From contig NZ_JAUEPL010000023.1 in assembly GCF_030406405.1 (NCBI RefSeq), positions 34,443 through 98,442 on the forward strand: a DNA stretch of 64,000 bases. Direction: 5' to 3'. Positions within the stretch are counted from its first letter, which is position 1; each line of letters begins with the position of its first letter. Under the pieces are notes generated by a model. It was given only the letters and a program-made list of their open reading frames with translations. It ran no database searches and was not told the origin of the DNA. Source of the stretch: Streptomyces ficellus (GTDB lineage Bacteria; Actinomycetota; Actinomycetes; Streptomycetales; Streptomycetaceae). The position numbers were made by a program, and so were the translations under genes. Positions 34,821-43,750 of this stretch are shown one piece after another.

Positions 34821-36553
34821 CAGGCAGCCTCCGCCTCGGTCAGCTGGGAGAGCACGATCTCCCGGTACGTCTCATTGGCCGCCATCAGCTCGTGATGGCG
34901 CCCCGTCCCCACGACCCGGCCCTCGTCGAGGACCACGATCCGGTCGGCGTCACGGATGGTGGAGACCCGCTGCGCCACGATCACCACCGTCGCCTCGGCG
35001 GTCTCCGCCGCCAGCGCGGCGCGCAGCAGAGCATCGGTCGTGTAGTCCAGAGCCGAGAACGAGTCGTCGAAGAGGTAGATCTCCGGCCGCTGCACCAGCG
35101 TCCGCGCGATCGCGAGGCGCTGCCGCTGCCCGCCGGACACGTTCGTCCCGCCCTGCGCGATCGGCGCGTCCAAGCCGCCGTCCAGCTCCCGTACGAAGTC
35201 GGCGGCCTGCGCCACCTCCAGCGCGTGCCACAGCTCCCCGTCGCTCGCGTCGGGTTTCCCGTACCGCAGGTTCGTCGCGACCGTCCCCGAGAACAGGTAC
35301 GGCTTCTGCGGCACCAGGCCGACCGTCCGTGCCATCACCACCGGGTCCAGCTCACGCACGTCCACCCCGTCGACCAGCACCTTGCCACCCGTCACGTCGA
35401 ACAGCCGGGGCACCAGCCCCAGCAGCGTCGACTTGCCGCTGCCGGTCGACCCGATGATCGCCGTCGTCTCGCCCGGCCGGGCCACCAGGTCCACCCCGCG
35501 CAGCACCGGCTCCTCGGCACCCGGATAGCGGAAGTCCGCGCCCCGTACCTCCAGATGCCCGTGGCGCAGCAGCTTCCGTACCGGAGCCGTCGGCGGCACC
35601 ACGCTCGACTCCGTACGCAGCACCTCCTCGATGCGCTCGGCGCACACCTCGGCGCGCGGCACCATCATGAACATGAAGGTGGCCATCATCACGGCCATCA
35701 CGATCTGCATCAGATACGCGAGGAACGCCGTCAGCGCGCCGATCTGCATGCCGCCGCTGTCGATGCGGTGCGCGCCGAACCACACCACCGCGACGCTCGA
35801 CACGTTCACCACGGTCATCACGGTCGGGAACATCAGCGCCATCAGCCGACCGGTCGACATCGACACCTCGGTCAGATCCTCATTGGCCCGCCGGAACCGT
35901 TCCCGCTCGTACTCCTCGCGTACGAAGGCCCTGATCACGCGGTTGCCGGTGATCTGCTCCCGCAGCACCCGGTTCACCGTGTCCAGCCGCACCTGCATCG
36001 TCCGGAACAGCGGCCGCATCTTCTTCACGATCAGCGACACCGCGATGCCCAGCACCGGAACCACCGCCAGCAGCACCGCCGACAGCGGCACGTCCTGCCC
36101 GAGCGCCATGACGATGCCGCCCACGCACATGATCGGCGCCGACACCATCAGCGTGAACGCCATCAGCACGAGCATCTGCACCTGCTGGACGTCATTGGTC
36201 GTCCGGGTGATCAGGGAAGGGGCCCCGAACTGCCCGACCTCCCGGGCCGAGAACGACTGCACCCGCTCGAACACCGCCGCCCGCACATCCCGCCCGAGCG
36301 CCGCGGCGGTCCGCGCCCCGTAGTACACGGCTCCGACGTTGCACACGACCTGCACGACCGAGACCGCGATCATCAGCGCGCCGAACCGCAGGATGTACCC
36401 GGTGTCGCCGTGGACGACACCGTTGTCGATGATGTCGGCGTTGAGCGTCGGCAGATAGAGCGTGGCGCACGTCTGCAGGAACTGCAGCGCCACCAGCAGG
36501 GCTATGGGCCGCTGGTACGGCCGCAGGTGGATCCGGAGTAGTTGTCTGAGCAC
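34820..36553 (-). CDS. ABC exporter half-transporter, first subunit with degenerate ATPase site
   Basis: The 577-aa fused membrane/ATPase protein has Walker A GSTGSGKST and a canonical signature NVSGGQRQRLAIARTL. However, Walker B ends FDDSFSALD, with Asp in place of the catalytic Glu, and the H-loop reads VAQRVST, with Gln in place of His. These substitutions mark the non-hydrolysing partner of asymmetric heterodimers such as TM287/288, BmrCD and LmrCD. It is first in a two-gene operon and is preceded by an array of 11-bp repeats (36671-36747). Confidence 0.92.
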   Translation of the reverse strand: MLRQLLRIHLRPYQRPIALLVALQFLQTCATLYLPTLNADIIDNGVVHGDTGYILRFGALMIAVSVVQVVCNVGAVYYGARTAAALGRDVRAAVFERVQSFSAREVGQFGAPSLITRTTNDVQQVQMLVLMAFTLMVSAPIMCVGGIVMALGQDVPLSAVLLAVVPVLGIAVSLIVKKMRPLFRTMQVRLDTVNRVLREQITGNRVIRAFVREEYERERFRRANEDLTEVSMSTGRLMALMFPTVMTVVNVSSVAVVWFGAHRIDSGGMQIGALTAFLAYLMQIVMAVMMATFMFMMVPRAEVCAERIEEVLRTESSVVPPTAPVRKLLRHGHLEVRGADFRYPGAEEPVLRGVDLVARPGETTAIIGSTGSGKSTLLGLVPRLFDVTGGKVLVDGVDVRELDPVVMARTVGLVPQKPYLFSGTVATNLRYGKPDASDGELWHALEVAQAADFVRELDGGLDAPIAQGGTNVSGGQRQRLAIARTLVQRPEIYLFDDSFSALDYTTDALLRAALAAETAEATVVIVAQRVSTIRDADRIVVLDEGRVVGTGRHHELMAANETYREIVLSQLTEAEAA

Positions 36554-36670
36554 GGATCAACTATCCCCGGACCCTCCGGGCGCCACGACTCGATTTCCGG
36601 GTCCTTTGCCGGAAGACCCCGCAAAGGCCCCGGGAAGACCCCGCCCGGAGCCCAGGAAAGGAGGCGGGCA

Positions 36671-36747
36671 GAACCCGGGCAGAACCCGGGCGGAACCGGG
36701 GCAGTACGGCGGCAGAACCCGGGAACAACCCGGGCGGAACCCGGTCA
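36671..36747. repeat. Seven tandem 11-bp repeats upstream of the ABC exporter operon
   Basis: Seven contiguous 11-bp units follow the consensus GAACCCGGGCA in perfect register; units 1, 2, 5, 6 and 7 are closest, unit 4 is degenerate. A degenerate half-unit (36661-36670) precedes them. They lie 118 bp upstream of the exporter start and downstream of xylulokinase. Eleven-bp phasing puts every copy on the same DNA face, as in arrays bound by response-regulator-type proteins, but simple slippage could also give it. Confidence 0.8.
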
Positions 36748-36792
36748 CTCCCACCCGAGCATCCCAGGAAGAAGGTGCTCCAAAGGTGCTCC

Positions 36793-38232
36793 CTAGGAAC
36801 CGAACGCCTCCGGGTGCAGCTGATCGCGCGTCGCGCCGTACTGCTGGCGCACCGCCCGGCCCACCGCGAGCTCCTCGCCCGGCTCGAAAACCTGCGCGGC
36901 CGCGCCCTGCCAGGCGGGCGGCGTCTGCGGCGACAGCACACCCTGCGAGACCCCCAGCGCCCACGCCGCCTGCCGCGCGGCACCCAGCGCCGCGTAATCG
37001 GCCGGCTGGGGTACGACGACCTGCGCGCCGAAGATCGCGGGCGCGGCCGCCTGCACCGCGGGCAGCTCGGCGGCCGCCCCGAGCAGGAAGATCCGCCGCA
37101 CCTCCACACCCCGCGCCCGCAGCACGTCCATCGCGTCCGCCAGCGAGCACAGCATGCCCTCGAAGGCCGCCCGTGCCAGGTGCTCGGGCTTCATCGACTC
37201 ACGCCGCAACCCGCTCAGGGTCCCGGCCGTGTGCGGCAGCTGCGGCGTGCGCTCCCCCTCCAGATACGGCAGGAGTACGAGCCCGGAGGCACCCGGCGTC
37301 GACTTCAGCGCCAGCGCCGACAGCTCCTCAAGACCGTCCAGGCCCAGCATCTCGGCAGTCCCGCGCAGCGCCCGTACCGCGTTCGAGGTGTAGACCACCG
37401 GCAGGTGCATCCCCGCCGCGTCCGCGAACGCCGTGATCATCCCGCGCGGATCGGCCAGCGCCTCGTGGTGCACGGCCATCACCGACCCGGACGCCCCGAG
37501 CGACACCACGGCGTCCCCGGTGCCGAGTCCCAGCCCCAGCGCGGCGGCCATCGTCTCGCCGGTGCCGGCGGAAATCAGCAGCCCCTCGGGGGTCATCCCG
37601 GCCGCGTCGGCAGGCCCCAGCACCTCCGGCAGCGCGGCCTGGTGCCCGAGCGCCAGCTCCACCAGATCGGGCCGGTACGCCCCGGTGCCCGCCGACCAGT
37701 AGCCCGTGCCCGAGGCGGCGCCCCGGTCGGTCGTCCGCCGCACCGGCCGGCCCAGCAGCTGCCACACCAGCCAGTCGTGCGGCTGGAGCACCATCGCCAC
37801 CTGCGACGCCGCCTCCGGCTCCGTACGCGCCAGCCACCGCAGCTTCGCCACGGGCTGCGCCGCCTGAGGTACGGACCCGACGGCCTCCGCCCACGCCTGC
37901 CGGCCGCCGAACGCCTCGATCAGGTCGGCGGCCGCCACCTGCGCCCGCTTGTCATTGCCGACCAGCGCGGGCCGCACCAGGTTGCCCTGCCGGTCCAGCG
38001 GCACCAGCCCGTGCTGCTGCGCGGAGACCCCGATGGCCTGCACGCCTTCGAGCAGCCCGCCCGACGCGGCCTCGCCCAGCGACAGCAGCCACGCCTGCGG
38101 GTCCACCTCGGTGGCCTTGGGCTCGACGGGGTGCGGTGCGTAGCCCTGTCGCAGCACCGCACCCGTCTCCGTGTCGCAGACGACGATGCGCGTGAAACCC
38201 GACGAACTGTCCAACCCGGCGACTATCCCCAT
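36793..38232 (-). CDS. xylB: Xylulokinase (FGGY carbohydrate kinase)
   Basis: The enzyme phosphorylates D-xylulose to xylulose-5-phosphate (479 aa from ATG 38232). The N-terminal ATPase half has GIVAGLDSSSGFTRIVVCDT and ATEVDPQAWLLSLGEA, and the substrate motif GVSAQQHGLVPLDRQG resembles the XylB SGQQHG loop. The ATP-binding C-terminal half has DAVVSLGASGSVMAV, LPYLEGERTPQLPHTAGTLS (FGGY signature region) and RIFLLGAAAELPAVQA. It stands alone with no xylA beside it, so another ketose kinase role is possible. Confidence 0.87.
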   Translation of the reverse strand: MGIVAGLDSSSGFTRIVVCDTETGAVLRQGYAPHPVEPKATEVDPQAWLLSLGEAASGGLLEGVQAIGVSAQQHGLVPLDRQGNLVRPALVGNDKRAQVAAADLIEAFGGRQAWAEAVGSVPQAAQPVAKLRWLARTEPEAASQVAMVLQPHDWLVWQLLGRPVRRTTDRGAASGTGYWSAGTGAYRPDLVELALGHQAALPEVLGPADAAGMTPEGLLISAGTGETMAAALGLGLGTGDAVVSLGASGSVMAVHHEALADPRGMITAFADAAGMHLPVVYTSNAVRALRGTAEMLGLDGLEELSALALKSTPGASGLVLLPYLEGERTPQLPHTAGTLSGLRRESMKPEHLARAAFEGMLCSLADAMDVLRARGVEVRRIFLLGAAAELPAVQAAAPAIFGAQVVVPQPADYAALGAARQAAWALGVSQGVLSPQTPPAWQGAAAQVFEPGEELAVGRAVRQQYGATRDQLHPEAFGS

Positions 38233-38285
38233 GGGGATAGATTCTGCCGCACTCCACACCATGCCCAGGCGTGCCCGGGCGTCGA

Positions 38286-38585
38286 CTACGTATTACTGGT
38301 TCCCCACTCGTCCTCACCGCCCTGACCGCGCTCCCGCAGCGAGCGCACGCGCTCGGCGACCGATTCGGGCATCCGGTCACCGACCTTGTCACTGACGGTG
38401 TGCAGCGCCTTTCCGGCCACCTCCCGCCCGGTCTGCGCGGCCGTCTCGGCGGCGTTGCGCACGGCGGGGTTCTGGGAGAACTGGCGCGCGGACTTGCACA
38501 GCTGCTCATACCGCTCGCGCCCGGCACGTGTGCCGAGGACGTAGCCGATGGCCAGTCCAACGACGAACGTCAGCTTGTACCGCAT
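38286..38585 (-). CDS. YtxH-like small membrane-anchored protein
   Basis: The 99-aa protein starts at ATG 38585, with AAAGGG about 10 nt upstream (GTG 38594 is an alternative). It has an N-terminal helix with a glycine pattern (YKLTFVVGLAIGYVLGTRAG), then an amphipathic charged helical region (YEQLCKSARQFSQNPAVRNA) and an acidic end. This matches YtxH-type proteins, often annotated as general stress proteins. Function is not established. Confidence 0.75.
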   Translation of the reverse strand: MRYKLTFVVGLAIGYVLGTRAGRERYEQLCKSARQFSQNPAVRNAAETAAQTGREVAGKALHTVSDKVGDRMPESVAERVRSLRERGQGGEDEWGTSNT

Positions 38586-38755
38586 GGCTGCCACCCTTTC
38601 GTAGGCGTCGGTGCTGGCCGCCTACCCGTCAGGGCCGGAGATCACCCCGGGAACCGATTGGCGGAGCACCCCCCTGCTTGCGCTAATGTATGTGTCGCAG
38701 CGAGCGAGCGCCGCCCGGGAGGCCCCCGGTGGGTGCGTTCGGTGCAACGCAGCAA

Positions 38756-38828
38756 TCCCCTGTAGCTCAATTGGCAGAGCAGCCGGCTGTTAACCGGCAG
38801 GTTACTGGTTCGAGTCCAGTCGGGGGAG
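38756..38828 (+). tRNA. tRNA-Asn (anticodon GTT)
   Basis: The 73-nt cloverleaf has acceptor arms TCCCCTG/CGGGGGA (one G-U pair), anticodon loop CTGTTAA, TTCGAGT in the T-arm and discriminator G. CCA is not encoded. Confidence 0.97.
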
Positions 38829-38833
38829 CGCGA

Positions 38834-38906
38834 TCCCCTGTAGCTCAATTGGCAGAGCATTCGGCTGTTAACCGGAGGGTTACTGGTTCGAGTCCAGTCG
38901 GGGGAG
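38834..38906 (+). tRNA. tRNA-Asn (anticodon GTT), second copy
   Basis: It is 73 nt and nearly identical to the first copy 5 nt upstream. The differences lie in the anticodon stem (TTCGG/CCGGA, with one G-U pair) and variable loop. The two are probably cotranscribed and end at the hairpin at 38912. Confidence 0.97.
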
Positions 38907-38911
38907 CGGGA

Positions 38912-38945
38912 CGGAAGAGGGCCCTTCGGGGTCCTCTTCCGCGTT
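38912..38945 (+). terminator. Terminator of the tRNA-Asn pair
   Basis: CGGAAGAGG and CCTCTTCCG form a perfect stem with an inner CCC/GGG extension, followed by CGTTTT. Confidence 0.85.
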
Positions 38946-39082
38946 TTCCGGCGCCACCGGGAACCGCGCGGTGCGCAGGGCAGTCCTCATGGGCGTGCGT
39001 AGCCGACCAGCCGGAGCAGGAGATCGTATGAGCGGCTATGCTGCGGCAGACGGCGCGCACAAATGTGCGCGACGCGCCGTAA

Positions 39083-39159
39083 GGGGCGGTAGCTCAGCCG
39101 GTTAGAGCAGCGGACTCATAATCCGTCGGCCGTGGGTTCGAGTCCCACCCGCCCCACCA
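39083..39159 (+). tRNA. tRNA with anticodon CAT (elongator Met or Ile2), CCA encoded
   Basis: Acceptor arms GGGGCGG/CCGCCCC, D-arm TAGCTCAGCCGGTTAGAGCA, anticodon loop CTCATAA, T-arm GTTCGAGTC, discriminator A and encoded CCA (39157-39159). The anticodon CAT belongs either to elongator Met or to Ile2, whose C34 is modified to lysidine; the sequence alone does not settle it. Decayed accessory DNA begins directly after the gene. Confidence 0.93.
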
Positions 39160-39474
39160 GTAACGTGCCCTGGCCTGCAGAAACGTTTCTTCGGTGGCTC
39201 TGAGTCACAAACTCGGTCCAACGGAGAGAATCCGCTGCTCACGAGTGCAGCTTGAGGTGTTACGGCGGGCGCGTGGGTGCTCCTGCCGAGGCTCTGACCT
39301 GCGGCGATGCAGAACAAGCTCGGCCGCTGGAAGTTACGCAGCGGAGCCGAAAAGCAAGATCCAGTGGACGCTCAGGGGACACGAGGAAATGGAAGGGGCG
39401 GAGGAGGCTGGACGGCCTCACCGAAGGCGCCGTCTGCGCACACGCTGCCGTACAACGCCGTCGGCTATCGCTTG
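39160..39474. other. Intergenic region after the CAT tRNA, no gene recognised
   Basis: No ORF here has homologous or coding-like character, and base composition is lower in GC than the core genes. No second copy of the tRNA 3' end, which an integrated element would leave, was found in the window. Confidence 0.5.
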
Positions 39475-39800
39475 GTCTGGGTGATACGCCACAGTCGGCG
39501 AGGCCGTTCACCCTCCTCGAAGGTGTCCACCCGACGCACGCGCGAGGCCTGAGCCTGGTTCTTCAGGCTGTGGGGGATCCCAGCGCTGATGGGGGTCCTT
39601 CCGGTTCGAGCGCAATCGAGAATCGGGGAGTGCGTAGCCCGTGTGGCGGACGGTGTAGACGAAGAGTCCGCTGGGGCGCAAGTGGGCGCTCGTGTCCATC
39701 ACCGCCTGAATCTCTCGCAAGCCGACGAGCATCTCCAGCTTGGCGATGGCCTCGTCTTCCAGTTTGACGGAGCGGAGCGAGTGCGGCAGGGAAGTGTTCG
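39475..39800 (-). pseudogene. Remnant of a class I SAM-dependent methyltransferase
   Basis: On the minus strand the fragment LVGLREIQAVMDTSAHLRPS continues with GLFVYTVRHTGYALPDSR, matching the C-terminal core of methyltransferases that read VLRPGGLFVYTVRHTGD. After a frame change it ends VRRVDTFEEGERPRRLWRIT with a TAG stop at 39475-39477, the expected C-terminal strand. The N-terminal SAM-binding half is absent and internal sequence is lost. At its 5' side it abuts the transposase remnant. Non-functional. Confidence 0.6.
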
Positions 39801-40165
39801 GCCTTGCGCTCGTAGCGGCGGTGCAGGCGCCGACAGCCGGCGAGCCGGGACACCGTCCTCTCGACGACCCATCGGTGGCCCAGCCGCGTGGAGGACTCGA
39901 TGCCCTTGCGGGCGATGCGGTGGCGGATGCCTCGCTTGCGGAGCCATCGGCGCAGGTGGTCGTAGTCGTATCCCTTGTCGGAGTGGAGCTTGGCCGGTCG
40001 CCGGTGGCGCGGGCCGCGCCGGAGCGGATCGGTGGGATTCCCCGCACCAGCGACTTCAGGCCGAGGCTGTCGTGCGTGTTGGCACCGGAGACGCCCAGCG
40101 ACAGAGGCAGACCGTTCCGGTCCGTGATCAGGTGGACCTTCGAACCGTTCTTGCCGTGACCGCCG
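39800..40165 (-). mobile_element. IS5-family transposase remnant
   Basis: The minus strand encodes GKNGSKVHLITDRNGLPLSL, GVSGANTHDSLGLKSLVRGI and, after a 1-nt deletion, KLHSDKGYDYDHLRRWLRKR, GIRHRIARKGIESSTRLGHR and WVVERTVSRLAGCRRLHRRY. These are the DDE core and C-terminal part of Streptomyces IS5-type transposases. The N-terminal third and the last residues after ERKAEHF are missing and no terminal inverted repeats are recognisable. The left end runs into a methyltransferase remnant and the right end into a truncated epimerase gene, so this is a relic rather than an active IS. Confidence 0.8.
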
Positions 40166-41766
40166 GCGGAACGTTCACCGGGATCGCGGCGGGTGCGGTC
40201 GCCGCACCGGTCCCGGCGCCCGGTACCGATCCGCTCCGCGGCATGCCCCGGGCCCTGGCGCTGAGCGTGCCGCGGGGTGTGAACGGTGACGCCCCGCTGC
40301 CGCCGCTGCCCGACCAGACCGGCGGCGGGCGCATCTCCCGGCCGAGCCGCCGTATCCCCTACGCCCAGGGCGCGCCCCGGCGCGGGCGGCAGGGGACGAC
40401 GTCCCCACCACGCTGCCGTTCGCGTTCAACCAGGCCGGGTACCGGCTGGTGACGGACCTCCCCGAAGCCATGCGGACGTGGCGGGACCGGCCGAAGCGGT
40501 GGGAAGACATCACGCCCAACACCGAGACGCAGTTCCTGGACGCCGAGGGTGTCGTGCAGGTGAGCGAGGGCGTAGGCATGCCGGGCTATGACCAGCCCGT
40601 GACGCAGATCCAGTTCGCGCTCGGCTGCATAACCAGCTACCGCACCGAGACGGACGCCGCCCGCAAGGCCCTGTTTCTCACCCGGGCCAAGGCGCAGGCG
40701 AAGCGGCTGATCGACCGGCGGGTCGAAGCGCGTGGAGTTTGGTACTTCCCCTATCCGTTCGACTACCCGCACGAGACCCACACCAGCATCAACTACAAGG
40801 CACCCTGGTACTCGGGCATGGCCCAGGGCGAGGCCATCAGCCTCTTCATCCAGCTCTCCCAGCTCGACGCCGTCACCCATGAGGAACGGGTCCTGTACCG
40901 GCAGGCGGCCGACGCCGCCTTCGCTTCCCTGCTGCGTGGGGACGACGGCTACCTGTACGCGGCCGGGTACCTGTGGATCCAGGAATATCCGGGACTACTG
41001 CGCCGCCACCGGCAGCGAAATCGCACTCGCGCTGTACGACGGCTCGGCGGCCACCATGGCCCGCTACTTTCCGCTGCTGCGGAACGTCCGCTGGCACTCC
41101 TACTACTGCCAGACCCACCGCATTCCGGCCCCCACGTACCACCAGCACCACATCAACCTCTTCCGCCAGCTGCACTGGCAGACCGGCAGTCCCGATTTCG
41201 CCTACCACGCGGATGTCCTCACCGACGACTTTCCCTCGCCCTATCTGCGCGACGGGTCGACCGTCGCCTTCGCCGCCGGGACCCACACCCTGTGCCGGCT
41301 GGACACCAAGGTTGACGGTGGCTGGGACAAGGCGAAGGAAGACGCGCAACTGGAGGTCAAGAAGGTGACCTTCGCCCGGGCGACGCAGGCTCCGGCGGAC
41401 ATGCGGCGCCGGATCCAGGACCGTGGCATCTTTTACTGCATCAGCGCCGGGGCCTATACCGGCTGGTGGGTCGGTGAGACGTGGCCTACCGCCTTCCTCC
41501 GTGGCCAGTACCTGACCACCACCTACCTCCCCCAGCGCACCCTCACCTTCCCCGGCGGGAACCGGGAGGTCGACGTGTACCGCTTCACCGAGGACGGTAC
41601 GGACGCGTCCATCCGCACCGTGTCCTTCGCCACCCCGTCCAACGCCCCCACGGACCGCCGCGCCATCGTCAACGGCAGGCCCATGTACCAGATCACTGCC
41701 GGCGCGCTCACGGGCTACTGGGTGGCTGCCACCAGCGTCACCATCGACGGGACGACCACCGCTTGA
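40163..41766 (+). pseudogene. Inactivated D-glucuronyl C5-epimerase-like gene, paralogue of the gene at 41888
   Basis: The sequence aligns throughout with the intact gene downstream. It starts within the signal-peptide region (GGTFTGIAAGAVAAPVPAPG), having lost the first 30 or so codons at the IS relic. A 1-nt deletion between 40355 and 40400 shifts frame before LPFAFNQAGYRLVTDLPEAM. A 65-nt deletion at about 40988 removes the equivalent of FKTPGTGDYTYNGMIFAMFG and shifts frame again. Conserved blocks remain readable: WYFPYPFDY, YKAPWYSGMAQGEAISLF, GYLWIQEYP, HSYYCQTHRIPAPTYHQHH, AGALTGYWVAATSV. Three lesions make function very unlikely. Confidence 0.85.
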
Positions 41767-41887
41767 GCGCCGTAACGGTGGTTCCGGCCAGTTCAGTTGT
41801 GCGAGGCCACGCTGATTATGGGATCTTCTCACCTTTCACATACGATCCACATTCACCTTTGTTCATGCCTTTGGGGGGTACACAGTC

Positions 41888-43717
41888 ATGTCCGGTAAGA
41901 GGCGCGCGGCTGTCGGCCGTAGACGGTTCATACGCCTGGCGGGCGGCGCCGCGGCCGGTGCGGCCGTCGTCGGCGGCGGGACCTTCACCGCGGTGGCCAC
42001 GGGCGTCTTCGACAAGCCCACGCCCGACCCGTTCGCGAACATGCCGCGCTCGCTCGCGCTGAGCCTGCCCGGTCGGGCCGGCGGGGCGTATGAGATGCCG
42101 CTGCCGCCGCTGCCGGACCCGCTCGACGAGGGCACCGCCTCCATACCGAGCGCGCCGCGCCGCATTCCGTACGCCGACAGTAAGCCGGACCCCCGTACGG
42201 TCGAGAACAACATACCGACCGTCCTGCCGTTCGAGTTCAAGCGGAACGGCTACACGATGGTCAAGGACCTGCCCGAGTCCCTGCGGCCGTGGCGCAACCG
42301 GCCCACCACATGGGCGAACGTGACGCCTCCCCTGTCGTCGGTGTACCACCTGAACACCCAGGGTGTGTACATGTACTGGAAGCCCACCACCACCAGCAGC
42401 CCCCCGAAGCCGGGCCCGGTGGGTTACGACCACCCGGTGGGACAGATCCAGTTCGGCCTCGGTTGCATCACCAGCTACCGCACCGAGACCGACCCCACGC
42501 GCAAGGCCCTCTTCCTCAAGCGGGCCAAGGACCAGGCGAACCGCCTGATCACTAAGCGTGTCCAGACGCGGGGCGCCTGGTACTTCCCCTACCCGTGGGA
42601 CTACAAGCACGCCGAGCACAGCGGCATCGACTACAAGGCCCCCTGGTACTCCGGTATGGCACAGGGAGAGGCGATCAGCCTCTTCGCCCAGCTCGCGATG
42701 CTGGACGGCGTCACCGAGCAGGAGCGCACCCTGTACACGACAGCCGCCAACGGCGCGTTCGCCTCGCTGCTGCGGGCCGACGACGCCTACCCGTGGGTCG
42801 TGAACAAGGACCGGTCGGGCTACCTGTGGATCCAGGAGTACCCGTTCAAGACGCCGGGCACGGGCGACTACACGTACAACGGCATGATCTTCGCCATGTT
42901 CGGGCTCTGGGACTACTACCAGCTCACCGGCAACGAACTGGCGGCGCAGCTGTACGACGGCGCCTGCACCACCATGGCGCGCTACTTCCCGCTGCTGCGC
43001 AACGAGCGCAAGTTCTCGTACTACTGCCAGACCCACCGCATCCCGGCGCACACGTACCACCACCACCACATCACGCTGTGGATGCAGCTGCACTGGCACA
43101 CCAACAGCTCCGTCTTCGCCCACCAGATGGACATGCTGGTGGAAGACGCACCGGCGTCGAGCGTGGCCAAGGGGGCGGTGATCGCCATCGGCAAGGGCGC
43201 GTACACCCTGTACCGGGTGGACACCAAGATCGTCACGAAGCCGGACGGCACCAAGGAAGACACCGGCGAGTACTACGAGAACGCCAAGACCGGTGCCGGG
43301 CACGACAAGATCCTCGGCACCAAGAAGGTCTCGTTCGCCAAGCCCACCCAGGCGCCGGTGGACAAGCGGCGCCGCATCATCGGCGCGGGCATCTGGTACC
43401 GAATCAGCGCCGGCGCGTACAAGGGCTGGTGGATCGGAGAGGCCTGGCCGAACGTCTTCCTGCGCGGGGAGCACCAGCCGTTCAACTACCGCGTACAGCG
43501 CACGCTCACGATTCCGGCGGGTCGTGACGTCACCGCCTACAGCTTCGGAACCAACAACGCGACGGGCAGCACCAGGTCGCTGAAGTCCGATACGGAGCAG
43601 ACGTTCCAATTCGACCGCCGAGCGGTCGTCAACGGCCGGGCGATGTGCCGCATCTCGAAGGGCGAGCTCGCAGGCTACTGGCTCCCCGCCAACCAGGTCG
43701 TCACCGACGGCCGCTGA
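41888..43717 (+). CDS. D-glucuronyl C5-epimerase family protein, Tat-exported
   Basis: The 609-aa secreted protein begins with a twin-arginine signal (GRRRFIRLAGGAAAGAAVVG). The middle domain has GQIQFGLGCITSYRTET, RGAWYFPYPWDY, DYKAPWYSGMAQGEAISLFA, GYLWIQEYPFKTPGTGDYTY and NGMIFAMFGLWDYYQLTGNE, the pattern of the C5-epimerase C-terminal (alpha/alpha barrel) domain that epimerises GlcA to IdoA in heparan-type chains. The last 200 residues hold two beta-repeat modules (RISAGAYKGWWIGEAWPNVF and CRISKGELAGYWLPANQ). GGGGGG precedes the ATG. The bacterial polysaccharide substrate is unknown; lyase or hydrolase activity cannot be excluded. Confidence 0.82.
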   Translation: MSGKRRAAVGRRRFIRLAGGAAAGAAVVGGGTFTAVATGVFDKPTPDPFANMPRSLALSLPGRAGGAYEMPLPPLPDPLDEGTASIPSAPRRIPYADSKPDPRTVENNIPTVLPFEFKRNGYTMVKDLPESLRPWRNRPTTWANVTPPLSSVYHLNTQGVYMYWKPTTTSSPPKPGPVGYDHPVGQIQFGLGCITSYRTETDPTRKALFLKRAKDQANRLITKRVQTRGAWYFPYPWDYKHAEHSGIDYKAPWYSGMAQGEAISLFAQLAMLDGVTEQERTLYTTAANGAFASLLRADDAYPWVVNKDRSGYLWIQEYPFKTPGTGDYTYNGMIFAMFGLWDYYQLTGNELAAQLYDGACTTMARYFPLLRNERKFSYYCQTHRIPAHTYHHHHITLWMQLHWHTNSSVFAHQMDMLVEDAPASSVAKGAVIAIGKGAYTLYRVDTKIVTKPDGTKEDTGEYYENAKTGAGHDKILGTKKVSFAKPTQAPVDKRRRIIGAGIWYRISAGAYKGWWIGEAWPNVFLRGEHQPFNYRVQRTLTIPAGRDVTAYSFGTNNATGSTRSLKSDTEQTFQFDRRAVVNGRAMCRISKGELAGYWLPANQVVTDGR

Positions 43718-43750
43718 CTCACACGCACGGGGTCGGGACCGGGCGGAGGC

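Noticed and set aside
36671..36747. Iterons of a replication origin
   Set aside because: Copies are too short and GC-rich, with no AT-rich unwinding region or rep gene; the locus is ordinary chromosome.
39083..41770. Complete integrative element in the CAT tRNA
   Set aside because: No integrase, excisionase or duplicated tRNA 3' end was found; only relics remain.
41829..41866. PHO box upstream of the epimerase gene (repeated TTCA/CTCACC)
   Set aside because: TTCA elements are spaced 17 and 10 bp, not 11, so the direct-repeat rule is not met.
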